Below, piece by piece: positions 27,225 through 36,537 of a stretch of 64,000 nucleotides of DNA. The position numbers and the translations under genes are program-made. This DNA is from Pseudomonas coleopterorum (GTDB taxonomy: Bacteria; Pseudomonadota; Gammaproteobacteria; Pseudomonadales; Pseudomonadaceae). Within the stretch, counting starts at the first letter, position 1, and every line of letters starts with the position of its first letter. The notes beneath the pieces are model-generated. The model was not told the DNA's origin and made no database searches. It saw only the letters and a program-made list of their open reading frames with translations. The stretch spans positions 2,790,001 through 2,854,000 of the forward strand of contig NZ_FNTZ01000001.1 of NCBI RefSeq assembly GCF_900105555.1, given 5' to 3'.

Positions 27225-28148
27225 GTGAGCCTCGACTACCCCCGCGACCTGATCGGCTACGGTGACCAACCGCCCCATCCGCACTGGCCGGGCAATGCCC
27301 GTATCGCCGTGTCGTTCGTCCTCAACTATGAAGAAGGCGGCGAGCGCAACGTGCTGCACGGCGACAGCGAGTCCGAGGCTTTCCTGTCGGAGATGGTTGC
27401 GGCGCAGCCGTTGCAGGGCCAGCGCAACATGAGCATGGAATCGCTGTACGAGTACGGCAGCCGTGCTGGCGTGTGGCGCATTCTCAGGCTGTTTCGCCAA
27501 GCCGGGATCCCCTTGACGGTCTTCGCGGTGGCCATGGCCGCGCAGCGACACCCCGAGGCGATCCGCGCCATGGTCGCCGACGGCCACGAAATCTGCAGCC
27601 ATGGCTACCGCTGGATCGACTATCAGAACGTCGATGAAGCGGTGGAACGCGAGCACCTGCTCGACGCCATCCGCATCCTCACCGACATCATCGGCCAGCG
27701 GCCGCTGGGCTGGTACACCGGACGCACCGGGCCCAATACCCGTCGCCTGGTGATGGAGGAAGGCGGCTTCCTCTACGACAGCGACGCCTACGACGATGAC
27801 CTGCCCTACTGGCAACCCGGCGCGGATCGCCCCCACCTGGTGATCCCTTACACCCTGGACACCAACGACATGCGCTTCACCCAGGTGCAGGGCTTCAACA
27901 AGGGCGACGATTTCTTCGACTACCTCAAGGACGCGTTCGACGTGCTGTACGCCGAAGGCGCGGAGGCGCCCAAGATGCTTTCCATCGGCCTGCATTGCCG
28001 ACTCATCGGCCGACCCGGACGTCTGGCGTCGCTCAAGCGTTTCATCGACTACGTCCAGGGCCACGAGCAGGTCTGGTTAGCGCGCCGGGTCGATATCGCC
28101 AGGCACTGGCAGCAGGTTCATCCTTTCCCAGGCAGCCCGCGCCCATGA
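27225..28148 (+). CDS. puuE: allantoinase PuuE (polysaccharide-deacetylase type)
   Basis: PuuE hydrolyses allantoin to allantoate without using the amidohydrolase fold. The protein of about 307 residues has the NodB-like barrel with the family text DYPRDLIGYG, FVLNYEEGGERNVLHGD, SMESLYEYGSR, EICSHGYRWIDYQ and TGRTGPNTRRL. I start at GTG (27225), where homology begins and AGGA lies 8 bases upstream; an in-frame ATG at 27177 is possible but extends the protein without similarity. It overlaps uraD by 4 bases. Confidence 0.94.
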   Translation: MSLDYPRDLIGYGDQPPHPHWPGNARIAVSFVLNYEEGGERNVLHGDSESEAFLSEMVAAQPLQGQRNMSMESLYEYGSRAGVWRILRLFRQAGIPLTVFAVAMAAQRHPEAIRAMVADGHEICSHGYRWIDYQNVDEAVEREHLLDAIRILTDIIGQRPLGWYTGRTGPNTRRLVMEEGGFLYDSDAYDDDLPYWQPGADRPHLVIPYTLDTNDMRFTQVQGFNKGDDFFDYLKDAFDVLYAEGAEAPKMLSIGLHCRLIGRPGRLASLKRFIDYVQGHEQVWLARRVDIARHWQQVHPFPGSPRP

Positions 28149-28660
28149 GCCACTTTCGTACCCTGCAGCCTTCCCAACTCAACCGCGCCGAGTTCGTCGC
28201 AGCACTGGGCGACATCTACGAGCACTCGCCGTGGGTGGCCGAACAGGCATTCGAGCGACTGTCGCCGCAACAGCGCGATGACATCGAGGCGGTGCATGCC
28301 TGCATGAGCCAGGTGGTGGCCGACGCCGACCGCACCACCCTGCTGGCATTGATCAATGCCCACCCCGACCTGGCCGGCAAGGCCGCAGTGCAGGGTGAGC
28401 TCACCGCAGCGAGCACTCAGGAGCAGGCCGGCGCCGGCATCAGTCAGTGCACGCCCGACGAGTTCCAGCGCTTTACCCGGCTCAACGATGCGTATCGGGC
28501 GCGCTTTGGATTCCCTTTCATCATGGCGGTCAAGGGCAGCGATCGAAGGCAGATACTGGCGGCGTTCGAAACGCGGATCGATCATTCCCCCGAAGACGAA
28601 TTCGCCTGCGCCCTGCGCGAGATCGACAAGATTGCCCTGTTTCGCCTGCAAGCCCTGTAA
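28145..28660 (+). CDS. uraD: OHCU decarboxylase
   Basis: UraD decarboxylates 2-oxo-4-hydroxy-4-carboxy-5-ureidoimidazoline to S-allantoin, completing the uricolytic triad with a urate oxidase and UraH. The 171-residue helical protein has the active-site patterns HPDLAGKAA (catalytic His), the Glu-Gln pair in STQEQAGAG and RFGFPFIMAVKG. Its ATG overlaps the puuE TGA by 4 bases. A longer frame beginning inside puuE is an artefact. Confidence 0.95.
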   Translation: MSHFRTLQPSQLNRAEFVAALGDIYEHSPWVAEQAFERLSPQQRDDIEAVHACMSQVVADADRTTLLALINAHPDLAGKAAVQGELTAASTQEQAGAGISQCTPDEFQRFTRLNDAYRARFGFPFIMAVKGSDRRQILAAFETRIDHSPEDEFACALREIDKIALFRLQAL

Positions 28661-28736
28661 CCCCATAGCCCCGCCGCCGCACCCGCGGTGACGGACAGAC
28701 TGATCATCAACCCTCGTTCAAGGCAGATCCGTATTC

Positions 28737-29732
28737 ATGAAAGCCTACGCCGCACCGTTCCAGAAGTACGTCAACCTGGCCGATGCCCGCCTCGGTACCC
28801 GGGCCATTTCAGTGACCGACGATTGGTTCGCCGACGTCAACCGGCTGTTCCAGCCCACCCCGGCGGTGTGGAAGGAAGGCGTCTTCGACGACAACGGCAA
28901 GTGGATGGACGGCTGGGAATCGCGGCGCAAGCGCTTCGAAGGCTATGACAGCGCAGTGATCCGCCTTGGCGCGCCAGGCTCGATCAAGGGCGTGGACATC
29001 GACACCTCGTTCTTCACCGGCAACTTCCCTCCTTCGGCGTCACTGGAAGCCTGCTTCATCAGCGAAGGCGAACCTGACGACCAGACCCCGTGGGTCGAAA
29101 TCCTCAGCGCGGTCGAGCTGCAGGGCAATAGCCATCACTACCACAGCATCGACAACGACAGCGCGTTCAGCCATCTGCGCTTCAATATCTACCCGGACGG
29201 CGGTGTGGCCCGCCTGCGCGTGTATGGCGTGCCGTTCCGCAGCTGGTCGAGCACCAGCGACGAGGAGCAGATCGACCTCGCCAGCGCCCTCAACGGCGGA
29301 CGCGCACTGGCCTGCTCGGACGAACACTACGGCAGCATGAGCAACCTGCTCAACCCCGGCCGTGGCATCAATATGGGCGACGGCTGGGAAACCGCTCGGC
29401 GACGCACGCCTGGCAACGACTGGGTCATCGTGGCCCTCGGGCATCCTGGCGTGGTGCAGCAGGTGATCGTCGACACCCTGCATTTCAAGGGTAACTACCC
29501 AGACAGCTGTTCGATCCAGGGTGCGTTCGTCAAGGGCGGGACCGACAGCCAGATCGAGACCCAAAGCCTGTTCTGGCGTGAACTGCTGCCCAGCCAGAAG
29601 CTGCAGATGCACCAGGAGCACAGCTTTGCGGAGCAGATCAAGGCACTGGGGCCGATCACCCACATCCGGCTCAACGTCTTCCCCGACGGCGGTGTGAGCC
29701 GACTGCGAGTGCTGGGCACTCTGGCCCGATAG
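28737..29732 (+). CDS. alc: allantoicase
   Basis: Allantoicase splits allantoate to ureidoglycolate and urea. The 331-residue protein holds two repeated jelly-roll domains, visible as duplicated phrases (GWESRRKR and [28 protein letters not shown] and [34 protein letters not shown] and [16 protein letters not shown]). It begins [20 protein letters not shown]. It is 76 bases after uraD and 24 before allA, in the same operon direction. Confidence 0.96.
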   Translation: MKAYAAPFQKYVNLADARLGTRAISVTDDWFADVNRLFQPTPAVWKEGVFDDNGKWMDGWESRRKRFEGYDSAVIRLGAPGSIKGVDIDTSFFTGNFPPSASLEACFISEGEPDDQTPWVEILSAVELQGNSHHYHSIDNDSAFSHLRFNIYPDGGVARLRVYGVPFRSWSSTSDEEQIDLASALNGGRALACSDEHYGSMSNLLNPGRGINMGDGWETARRRTPGNDWVIVALGHPGVVQQVIVDTLHFKGNYPDSCSIQGAFVKGGTDSQIETQSLFWRELLPSQKLQMHQEHSFAEQIKALGPITHIRLNVFPDGGVSRLRVLGTLAR

Positions 29733-29756
29733 CATCCCTTCATAATAGGACCCAGC

Positions 29757-30260
29757 ATGCGTACATTACCGATCGAACCCTTGACCAAGGCCGCGTTTGC
29801 GCCGTTTGGCGACGTGATCGAAACCGAGGGCAGCGCACACTTCCTGATCAACAACGGTTCGACCCAACGCTTCGATCGCCTGGCGGACGTGCAGTTGGCC
29901 ACCGAGCAGGATCAGGCCGTGATCAGCATTTTCCGCGCCCGCACCTTGCCGATGCCGCTCACCGTACGCATGCTCGAACGTCATCCACTGGGCAGTCAGG
30001 CGTTCATTCCGTTGTTGGGCAACGCCTTTCTGATCGTGGTCGCACCGGCCGGCGCCGTCCCGCGTAGCGAAGACGTGCGCGCGTTCATCAGCGATGGTCG
30101 TCAGGGCATCAATTACCATAAGGGTGTCTGGCATCATCCGGTGTTGGCACTGCACGATCAGGATGACTTCCTGATCGTGGATCGAAAAGGCCCGGGCAAC
30201 AATTGCGACGAGTTCTTCTTCGAGGCGTGCGACTTATTGTCGCTCGACCCGTCGTTGTAA
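29757..30260 (+). CDS. allA: ureidoglycolate lyase
   Basis: AllA cleaves ureidoglycolate to glyoxylate and urea, ending this branch of purine catabolism. The 167-residue cupin-like protein shows MRTLPIEPLTKAAFAPFGDVIE, FRARTLPMPLTVRMLERHPLGSQAFIPL and GINYHKGVWHHPVLAL, the family signatures with the conserved His pair. It is the last gene of the puuE-uraD-alc-allA run. Confidence 0.95.
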   Translation: MRTLPIEPLTKAAFAPFGDVIETEGSAHFLINNGSTQRFDRLADVQLATEQDQAVISIFRARTLPMPLTVRMLERHPLGSQAFIPLLGNAFLIVVAPAGAVPRSEDVRAFISDGRQGINYHKGVWHHPVLALHDQDDFLIVDRKGPGNNCDEFFFEACDLLSLDPSL

Positions 30261-30613
30261 CTTCCGGGGCATGGCACAGGGCGCCTAATCATTATAAGGA
30301 CGGCTGGCTTAGTTGCCCTGATCAAGACTGAAAAGATAAAACCAATGCGGCTTGCCAGTGGCTACGCAAACCCCTACCCTGCGCCGCCGCTGGAAGGCGC
30401 GGCGTGCGAAGTGGCTGAACCGCGTTAATTGCTGCATCACTGAACACTGACGAATCTATCCGCCCGGACGAAAACTGGCTAACTCGGATGACCGGTCCGC
30501 GGACGCCTTGCGCGCGTTCGGCGGCAACTACAAGTTGACCTTCGGGACAACAAAAGAGGCGCCACTAGAGTGCCCACACAACTACCACACTTATTTGACC
30601 TGAGAGCGATTGA
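30261..30613 (+). other. 353-base gap before the Tsx-like gene, possibly a structured leader
   Basis: No convincing frame lies here. The middle holds a GC-rich hairpin (CGCCGC at 30382-30387 with GCGGCG at 30399-30404, 11-base loop), and ATGCGG/CCGCGT (30345-30350, 30420-30425) could close a larger domain around it. CAGGGC and GCCCTG form a further possible pair near 30278-30320. The long leader could carry regulation of the nucleoside-type porin, but I recognise no known RNA family. Confidence 0.3.
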
Positions 30614-31402
30614 ATGAAAACCACACTACCGAGCCTGTTTCTGGCTGCCGGCCTGGCCCATGCCGGCACCGCGATGGCCGCTGGCGACTGGCTCCAGTGG
30701 CAGAGCACCAGCCTGACCTACCTGGTGGGCAAGGACTACACCGTCAACCCCAGCCACCAGCAGACCGTGACCTACGAACATGCCGATGCCTGGAAGTACG
30801 GCGACAACTTTCTGTTCGTCGACAAGATTTTCTACAATGGCGAAGCCGATGGTACCAACGGCAACGACACCTATTACGGTGAGTTCAGCCCGCGCCTGTC
30901 GATGAGCAAGATCTTCGATCGCACGTTCCGCTTCGGTCCGATCAAGGATGTGCTGTTGGCCATGACTTACGAGTTTGGCGAAGGGGATAACGAGTCTTAT
31001 CTGATCGGTCCGGCCGTCGACCTGGCTCTGCCGGGGTTCGATTATTTCCAGTTGAATTTCTATAACCGTCAAACCGAAGGCAGCCGCGCCGGGGACAATG
31101 TCTGGCAGATCACACCGGTGTGGTCCTATACCCTGCCGGTCGGTCGTTCGGACATTCTCATCGACGGCTTTGCCGACTGGGTGGTGGGCAACGATTCGAA
31201 CAAGCATGGCGAGTACCACGCCAATCTGCATTTCAACCCGCAGGTCAAATACGACTTGGGCAAAGCCTTGGGTCAAGGCGCGCAGCAAGTGTATGTAGGT
31301 TTTGAATACGATTATTGGGACAACAAGTATGGGATCAAGGACAGTCGTTATTTCGATACCAATCAGAATACGGCGAGTTTGTTGGTAAAAGTGTTCTTCT
31401 GA
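30614..31402 (+). CDS. Tsx-like outer-membrane nucleoside channel
   Basis: The 262-residue protein has a Sec signal peptide (cleavage after AMA, about residue 22) and then GDWLQWQSTSLTYLVGKDY, the start of Tsx/OmpK-type 12-strand channels. The C-terminus ends in Phe-Phe after an alternating pattern (TASLLVKVFF), the signal for outer-membrane insertion. Tsx channels pass nucleosides; next to ureide catabolism genes it may take up purine nucleosides or ureides, which is inference. The start has a weak GAGAG ribosome site. Confidence 0.88.
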   Translation: MKTTLPSLFLAAGLAHAGTAMAAGDWLQWQSTSLTYLVGKDYTVNPSHQQTVTYEHADAWKYGDNFLFVDKIFYNGEADGTNGNDTYYGEFSPRLSMSKIFDRTFRFGPIKDVLLAMTYEFGEGDNESYLIGPAVDLALPGFDYFQLNFYNRQTEGSRAGDNVWQITPVWSYTLPVGRSDILIDGFADWVVGNDSNKHGEYHANLHFNPQVKYDLGKALGQGAQQVYVGFEYDYWDNKYGIKDSRYFDTNQNTASLLVKVFF

Positions 31403-31443
31403 TCGGGCATTGGAAGCTGGGCCAGTGATGGGTCGAGACCGCG

Positions 31444-31544
31444 TGCACCGCCGACGCGGCTCGCGCCGCTGCTACACCGACCGCGTAGTCCTGTTCCGGC
31501 CTCACCGCATTCATCCAGGCACACCGCACGCACCGCCGACGCGG
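31444..31544. repeat. REP-like direct repeat in the Tsx/aminotransferase gap
   Basis: GCACCGCCGACGCGGC occurs twice, at 31444-31459 and 31529-31544. The first copy continues into an inverted-repeat unit that on the minus strand reads GTAGCAGCGGCGCGAGCCGC, the form of Pseudomonas REP elements. The two genes flanking it are convergent, a common REP location. Confidence 0.6.
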
Positions 31545-31558
31545 CCTCGCCGCGAATT

Positions 31559-32758
31559 CTACTGCTCGAACGCTTGACGCAATCGGTGCAGGCCTTCGTC
31601 GATGTCGGCCAACCCAGGTGCGGCGAACGACAGACGGATGCTGCTGGGGTCCGGGTCCTGGCCGTAGAAGGCGCTGCCGGGCACGAAGAGCACCTTCTGC
31701 TCGATTGCCCGCGGCAGTAATGCCTTGGCGTCGAGGCCATGCAGGCAACGGCCCCAGACGAACATACCGCCTGCCGGCGCACTCACCTGCAGATACTCCG
31801 CCAACGGCTGCAACCCAGCCAGCATGCGCTCGCACTTCTCCCGATAGCCCTGCGCCAGACCCGGCAGCGCCCGTTCCAGCGCCCCTGCCGCGAGGTAATT
31901 GGCGGCGATGCGCTGCGCCCAGGGCGACGTGCACAGGTCCACGGTCTGCTTGGCCACCAGGCAGCGCTGGCGGACCGCAGCAGGCGCCACCATCCAGCCC
32001 ACGCGCAGCCCTGGCGCGAGCACCTTGGACAGGCTGGACAGATGGATCACCCGCCCCTCGGCGCCCTCCACCTGCCGACTTAACGCCAACAGCGAAGGCA
32101 CTTCCTCGCCGGCAAAGCGCAGCGCACCGTAAGGATCGTCTTCGACCACCAGAAAATCGTGCGCGACTGCCAGCTTCAGCAGCGCCAGACGCCGCGCCAG
32201 GGGCAGACAGGCGCCGGTGGGGTTGGCGAAGGTGGGCACGCAATAAAGCATCGCGACATCGCCGCGCGCACGCCCTGCCAGCTGCTGCGCCAAGGCATCG
32301 GTGTCCAGGCCGTCGGCATCGGTCGTCACGCTGAGCACCTGCGCCCCGGCCAGGCGCAACGCCTGCAACGCTGCCGGATACGTCGGGCATTCCACCAGTA
32401 CCGACGAGCCGGGGGCCAGCAACACCTTGAGTAACAGGTCGAAGCCTTGTTGCGAACCGGTCGTCACTATCAACTCATCCGCCTCAACCGCCACGCCACG
32501 CCGCGCCATCAGACTCACTAACTGTTCGAGCAGCGCCGGCAAGCCTTCGGTGGCGGCGTATTGCAAACAGTCCAGGGGGGCTTCGCGCATGGCCTGCTCC
32601 GCGGCTTCGCGCAGGCCGGACTCGTCGAAAAACGCCGACGCCGGATAGCCACCGGCAAAGGAAATCATGCCCGGCACCGACAGGTACTTGAACAGCTCGC
32701 GTATGGCCGAGCCGGTGGGGTTTTCGAAGGCAGGCGTAAATCGGTAATCCAGGGCCAT
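31559..32758 (-). CDS. PLP-dependent aminotransferase, fold type I (LysN/MocR-like group)
   Basis: The 399-residue protein lacks an N-terminal DNA-binding domain and is a free-standing class I/II aminotransferase. Motifs: ISFAGGYPA near the N-terminus, TTGSQQGFDLL, PTFANPTGACLP (cofactor-binding Asn), VEDDPYG (pyridine-N Asp), the PLP Lys in SSLSKVLAPGLRVGW, and RLSFAA with the substrate carboxylate Arg. Relatives act on 2-aminoadipate, branched-chain or aromatic amino acids; the substrate here is open. Start MALDYRFTPAFENPTGSAIREL matches the family; a 38-codon upstream extension does not. Confidence 0.88.
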   Translation of the reverse strand: MALDYRFTPAFENPTGSAIRELFKYLSVPGMISFAGGYPASAFFDESGLREAAEQAMREAPLDCLQYAATEGLPALLEQLVSLMARRGVAVEADELIVTTGSQQGFDLLLKVLLAPGSSVLVECPTYPAALQALRLAGAQVLSVTTDADGLDTDALAQQLAGRARGDVAMLYCVPTFANPTGACLPLARRLALLKLAVAHDFLVVEDDPYGALRFAGEEVPSLLALSRQVEGAEGRVIHLSSLSKVLAPGLRVGWMVAPAAVRQRCLVAKQTVDLCTSPWAQRIAANYLAAGALERALPGLAQGYREKCERMLAGLQPLAEYLQVSAPAGGMFVWGRCLHGLDAKALLPRAIEQKVLFVPGSAFYGQDPDPSSIRLSFAAPGLADIDEGLHRLRQAFEQ

Positions 32759-32969
32759 GACGGTGCTCGACGGCGAATGTGCCGAAAGTATCGAGGCGGG
32801 CGAACGCCGCTCACAAGCGAGATTATTTCCAGATGTCATGCCATTGGGTGCTGACAGGGTCCACGCCCGCAAACCAAAAGCCGCGAGTAGCCTGGCTTTT
32901 ACAGCTATCGCCAGACGGAACGCTCAGCTTTATCATGACTCAGATACTCATGGCACCGCGCCACTGGAC

Positions 32970-32986
32970 TAGACAGGTCGTGTCTA
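32970..32986. promoter_or_regulatory. TAGACA-N5-TGTCTA palindrome in a divergent promoter region
   Basis: A perfect 6-bp inverted repeat with a 5-base spacer lies 54 bases before the first pqiA-like gene and about 210 bases from the divergent aminotransferase. It could be an operator for either. The rest of the 282-base gap shows nothing I can name. Confidence 0.35.
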
Positions 32987-33040
32987 ATCTGGGGAAATGC
33001 GCGCCCCTGACCTCAGGCTTTCATCTATGCCCATTGCCGA

Positions 33041-33652
33041 ATGAACACCTCTTCCCGCTCGATCATCTGTGAACACTGCGATTCGCTGTTCGAATCGGTG
33101 GCCCTGACGCATGGTCAGAAAGCCGAGTGCACGCGTTGTGGCGCGGTGCTCGAACGTGGCCAGCGCCTGAGCATCCAGGCGCTGTTCGCCCTGGCGCTGA
33201 CCGCAGCCATGCTGTTCATTCTGGCCAACGCCTTTCCGGTGATCAGCATCAGCATGGAAGGGCTGAGCAACCAGGCCACCCTGCTCGCCTCGGTGGAAGC
33301 CCTGGCCCAGGGCCGCATCACGCCGATGGCCGCGGTGACCGGGTTGACCATCATTCTCGCCCCCCTGTTGCAGATCTGCCTGCTGTGCTGGCTGCTCGGC
33401 TTCGCCACCGCCGGACGCGCCGCGCCCGGCTTTCGTACCTGCATGCGCGCGCTGGAGCACCTGCGCCCCTGGAGCATGCTGGAAGTCTGCCTGTTGGGCA
33501 TTCTGGTCGCCATCATCAAACTGGCGGGCATGCTCGACGTCCACCCCGGCTTCGGCCTGTGGGCACTGGGTATGGTCACGGTGCTGTTGATCCTGATTTC
33601 CGGCAAGGGCATCCGCCGACTCTGGGACGACCTGGAAGGCCAGCTGCGATGA
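33041..33652 (+). CDS. pqiA: paraquat-inducible protein A, first half (membrane protein)
   Basis: E. coli PqiA is about 417 residues with two PqiA domains; here they are split into two adjacent genes. This first, 203 residues, has an N-terminal zinc-ribbon (CEHC...CTRC, Cys10/13/31/34 approx.) and four membrane segments, with the domain motif LANAFPVISISM. PqiA/YebS proteins are inner-membrane partners of MCE-domain lipid-transport tunnels. It overlaps the second half by 4 bases (ATGA). No strong ribosome site precedes it. Confidence 0.9.
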   Translation: MNTSSRSIICEHCDSLFESVALTHGQKAECTRCGAVLERGQRLSIQALFALALTAAMLFILANAFPVISISMEGLSNQATLLASVEALAQGRITPMAAVTGLTIILAPLLQICLLCWLLGFATAGRAAPGFRTCMRALEHLRPWSMLEVCLLGILVAIIKLAGMLDVHPGFGLWALGMVTVLLILISGKGIRRLWDDLEGQLR

Positions 33653-34263
33653 GCGAACCGGCCTACGCGCGGCAACTGGGCCTGGTGCTGTGCCATACCT
33701 GCGGGCATGTATGCCAGGCAGGCGAACACCATTGCCCGCGCTGTCACTCCACCGTGCATGCGCGCAAACCCGACAGCATCGCGCGGACGTGGGCGCTGCT
33801 GATTGCGGCATTGATCTTCTACATCCCGGCCAACCTGCTGCCGGTGATGCGCACCAACATGTTCGGCAACGCCAGCGAAAACACCATCATGAGTGGCGTC
33901 ATCGAGTTCTGGCATGGCGGCTCCTGGGACATCGCCGTACTGATCTTCTTCGCCAGCGTGGTCGTGCCTTGCATGAAGTTCCTGATCCTGGGGATGCTGC
34001 TGGTAACCTGTCAGCGCAAGAGCCACTGGGCCATGCGCGAGCGGGCTCGCTTGTATCGCTTCATCGAGCTGATCGGGTACTGGTCGATGCTCGACGTGCT
34101 GGTGGTGGCGCTGGTCGCCGCGCTGGTGCAGTTTCGTTCACTGAGTTCCATCGACCCGTTGCTGGGTATCGTGTTTTTCGGTCTGGTGGTGGTACTCACC
34201 ATGCTTGCCGCCATGAGTTTCGATCCCCGGCTCATCTGGGATGTAGAGGTTGAAGATGTCTGA
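33649..34263 (+). CDS. pqiA: paraquat-inducible protein A, second half (membrane protein)
   Basis: The 204-residue partner again starts with a zinc-ribbon (CHTCGHVC...CPRC) followed by four membrane segments containing the family motifs IPANLLPVMRTNMFG and IELIGYWSMLDVLVVALVAALVQF. Its ATG overlaps the previous stop, and its own stop lies inside the pqiB start region, so the four pqi genes are translationally linked. A longer frame starting at 33127 is an artefact from the other pqiA gene. Confidence 0.92.
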   Translation: MSEPAYARQLGLVLCHTCGHVCQAGEHHCPRCHSTVHARKPDSIARTWALLIAALIFYIPANLLPVMRTNMFGNASENTIMSGVIEFWHGGSWDIAVLIFFASVVVPCMKFLILGMLLVTCQRKSHWAMRERARLYRFIELIGYWSMLDVLVVALVAALVQFRSLSSIDPLLGIVFFGLVVVLTMLAAMSFDPRLIWDVEVEDV

Positions 34264-35938
34264 TCGTCCAGGTTCCACTCCCGCGTCCCCTGCCGCTGCA
34301 CCGGCGGTCAAGACGCGTCGTTTCAATGTCTCGCTGGTGTGGATCGTGCCGATCATTGCGGCGCTGGTAGGCGCCTCGATGCTGATCAGCAATGGCCTCA
34401 ATGCCGGGCCGCAGATCGAAATCAGCTTCGAGACCGCCATGGGCCTGGAAGCCAACAAGACCCAGGTCAAATACAAGAACGTGGTCATCGGGCAGGTAAC
34501 CGCCATCGCCCTCAGCGACGACCGCAGCCATGTGGTCGCCAAGGTCGACCTGAACAAGTCCGCCGAAGGCTTCACCGCCGAGGACTCGGTGTTCTGGGTG
34601 GTGCGCCCACGCATCGGCGCCAACGGCATTTCCGGCGTGGATACGCTGCTCTCCGGCGCCTTCATCGGCGCCGACGCCGGCAGCTCCGAAGAGCGCAAGC
34701 GGCAATTCGTCGGCAAGGAAACACCGCCGGCGATCACCTACGGCGAGCAAGGCAAGCGCTTCACCCTGCACACCGAGGACCTGGGTTCGCTGGACATCGG
34801 CTCGCCGGTCTACTATCGCCGCATCGAAGTCGGCCAAGTGGTGTCGTACCAATTGGCCGAAGACGGCAAGGGTGTCGACGTGGAGATCTTCGTCCATGCC
34901 CCCAACGACAAGTACGTGACCACCGACACGCGCTTCTGGAATGCCAGCGGCATCGACCTGACCGTGGGCGCCAGCGGCCTGAAGGTCAACACCGAGTCCC
35001 TTTCGACCATCCTCGCCGGCGGCGTCGCCTTCGTCGAACCCAAGTACAGCCCCAACGCGACTCCGGCCACCGAGCGCTCGCGCTTCGACCTGTTCGCCGA
35101 TCAGGAAACCGCCCTGGCGCCGCCCGATGGCGAACCGCGCTACATCAGCATGAGCTTCAACCAGTCGCTGCGCGGCCTGGCGGTCAACGCCCCGGTGGAG
35201 TTCCTAGGCGTGAATATCGGCCGTGTGGTGTCGGTCAACCTGGACTATGACGCCAAGACCAAGAGCTTTCCCAGTGTGGTCGGCGCAGTGATCTACCCGG
35301 ATCGCCTGGGCAAGGCCCACGAAAAACTGCTCAAGGAAATGGGTACCGAGGACGATGAGCGCTCGGCGAAGCTGATGTCGGCATTCGTCAAACAGGGTCT
35401 GCGGGCCCAGGCACGCAGTGCCAACCTGATTACCGGGCAGTTGTACATTTCCCTGAGCTTTTTGCCCAACGCAGCGCCCGTGGCTTTCGACGTCGCCGCC
35501 CGCCCGCTGCGCATTCCCACCGTGCCCGGCAGTCTGGACAAGGTGCAGGAGCAGTTGCAGGGCGTGGTCGACAAGATCAGCAAATTGCCGCTGGATGAAA
35601 TTGCCAACAACCTCAACGGCAGCCTGAGCGAAATGCAGAAGACCTTGCGTCAGGTCAACGCCGAGGTCCTGCCGCAGATGCGTGGCACCTTGCAGCAGAC
35701 CCAGAAGACCTTGGCTGCGGCCAACTCCACCTTCGCCGACGACTCGCCGGAGCGCCAGCAACTGAGCCAGGCCATGGACGAAGTCCAACGCACCGCCCGT
35801 TCGGTACGGGTGCTGACCGATTTCCTCAGCCGCAACCCCGAAGCACTGATTCGCGGCCGTACCAAACAGGGTGAGCCGGACGCCTACCGCAGCCCGGGTA
35901 ATACCTCACGTGAAATCCAATCGGAAGCTCAACCATGA
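34256..35938 (+). CDS. pqiB: intermembrane lipid transport protein PqiB (MCE domains)
   Basis: The 560-residue protein has one N-terminal membrane anchor (VSLVWIVPIIAALVGASMLIS, residues about 25-45) and three MlaD/MCE repeats in the periplasm (GPQIEISFETAMGLEANKTQVKYKNVVIGQV; GSPVYYRRIEVGQVVSY; NAPVEFLGVNIGRVVSVNL), then a long helical C-terminus. In E. coli PqiB forms a syringe-like hexamer bridging inner and outer membranes for lipid movement. ATG at 34256 has GAGG 6-7 bases upstream and overlaps pqiA by 8 bases. Confidence 0.94.
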   Translation: MSDRPGSTPASPAAAPAVKTRRFNVSLVWIVPIIAALVGASMLISNGLNAGPQIEISFETAMGLEANKTQVKYKNVVIGQVTAIALSDDRSHVVAKVDLNKSAEGFTAEDSVFWVVRPRIGANGISGVDTLLSGAFIGADAGSSEERKRQFVGKETPPAITYGEQGKRFTLHTEDLGSLDIGSPVYYRRIEVGQVVSYQLAEDGKGVDVEIFVHAPNDKYVTTDTRFWNASGIDLTVGASGLKVNTESLSTILAGGVAFVEPKYSPNATPATERSRFDLFADQETALAPPDGEPRYISMSFNQSLRGLAVNAPVEFLGVNIGRVVSVNLDYDAKTKSFPSVVGAVIYPDRLGKAHEKLLKEMGTEDDERSAKLMSAFVKQGLRAQARSANLITGQLYISLSFLPNAAPVAFDVAARPLRIPTVPGSLDKVQEQLQGVVDKISKLPLDEIANNLNGSLSEMQKTLRQVNAEVLPQMRGTLQQTQKTLAAANSTFADDSPERQQLSQAMDEVQRTARSVRVLTDFLSRNPEALIRGRTKQGEPDAYRSPGNTSREIQSEAQP

Positions 35939-36537
35939 TCAAACGCAGCCTGATAATGGCCGCAGGCCTGGGCCTGGGTGCCTGCAGTTCGCCGGTCACC
36001 CACTACTACACGCTGCAGGACACTGCGCCGAGCGCGCCCTCGCGCCTGGCTGCGCCGTCGTTCCAGTTCGAAATGCTCGCCGTGCGCATGCCTGTCCAGG
36101 TCGACCAGCCGCAACTGGTAGTGCGCCAGGACCGCGGCAATCTGGCGATCCTGGAGAACGATCGCTGGAGTGCGCCGCTGGCCGATGAGTTTCACGACGC
36201 TCTGACCGATCGCCTGGAACGCCAGTTGGGGACGCGTGATCTGGCTGGGTTGCCCAAGGATGCGCAAAAGGCCGTGCTGTCCGTACAAACCGACGTGCGA
36301 CGTTTCGATTCGCTACCGGGTCAGTATGCGCTGGTCGATGTGGTGTGGAGTCTGGGAATGCGCGGCGGTGCGCAGCCGCGCCGTACATTGACCTGTGCAA
36401 GCCAGATCCGTGAAACGGCGGGAGTAGAACTGAGCAGCTTGGTGGTGGCACATCAGCGGGTGATCGATCAATTGGCGAAGCAGATTGCAACGACCGCCCG
36501 CCAATGGGCTCAAGGCAACGGCGCCTGTCCTAGCTGA
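35935..36537 (+). CDS. pqiC: PqiC-type outer-membrane lipoprotein (ABC auxiliary lipoprotein family)
   Basis: The 200-residue protein has a lipoprotein signal (MIKRSLIMAAGLGLGACSS, Cys17) and the DUF330/auxiliary-lipoprotein text THYYTLQDT at the mature start. In E. coli PqiC sits in the outer membrane and receives the PqiB tunnel. The ATG overlaps the pqiB stop by 4 bases. Its 3' end overlaps the convergent receiver-protein gene by 8 bases. Confidence 0.92.
   Translation: MIKRSLIMAAGLGLGACSSPVTHYYTLQDTAPSAPSRLAAPSFQFEMLAVRMPVQVDQPQLVVRQDRGNLAILENDRWSAPLADEFHDALTDRLERQLGTRDLAGLPKDAQKAVLSVQTDVRRFDSLPGQYALVDVVWSLGMRGGAQPRRTLTCASQIRETAGVELSSLVVAHQRVIDQLAKQIATTARQWAQGNGACPS

Noticed and set aside
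33127..33648. Long extension of the second pqiA gene into the first
   Set aside because: It is the shifted frame of the first pqiA gene; the ATG at 33649 has the zinc-ribbon start and the usual 4-base overlap.
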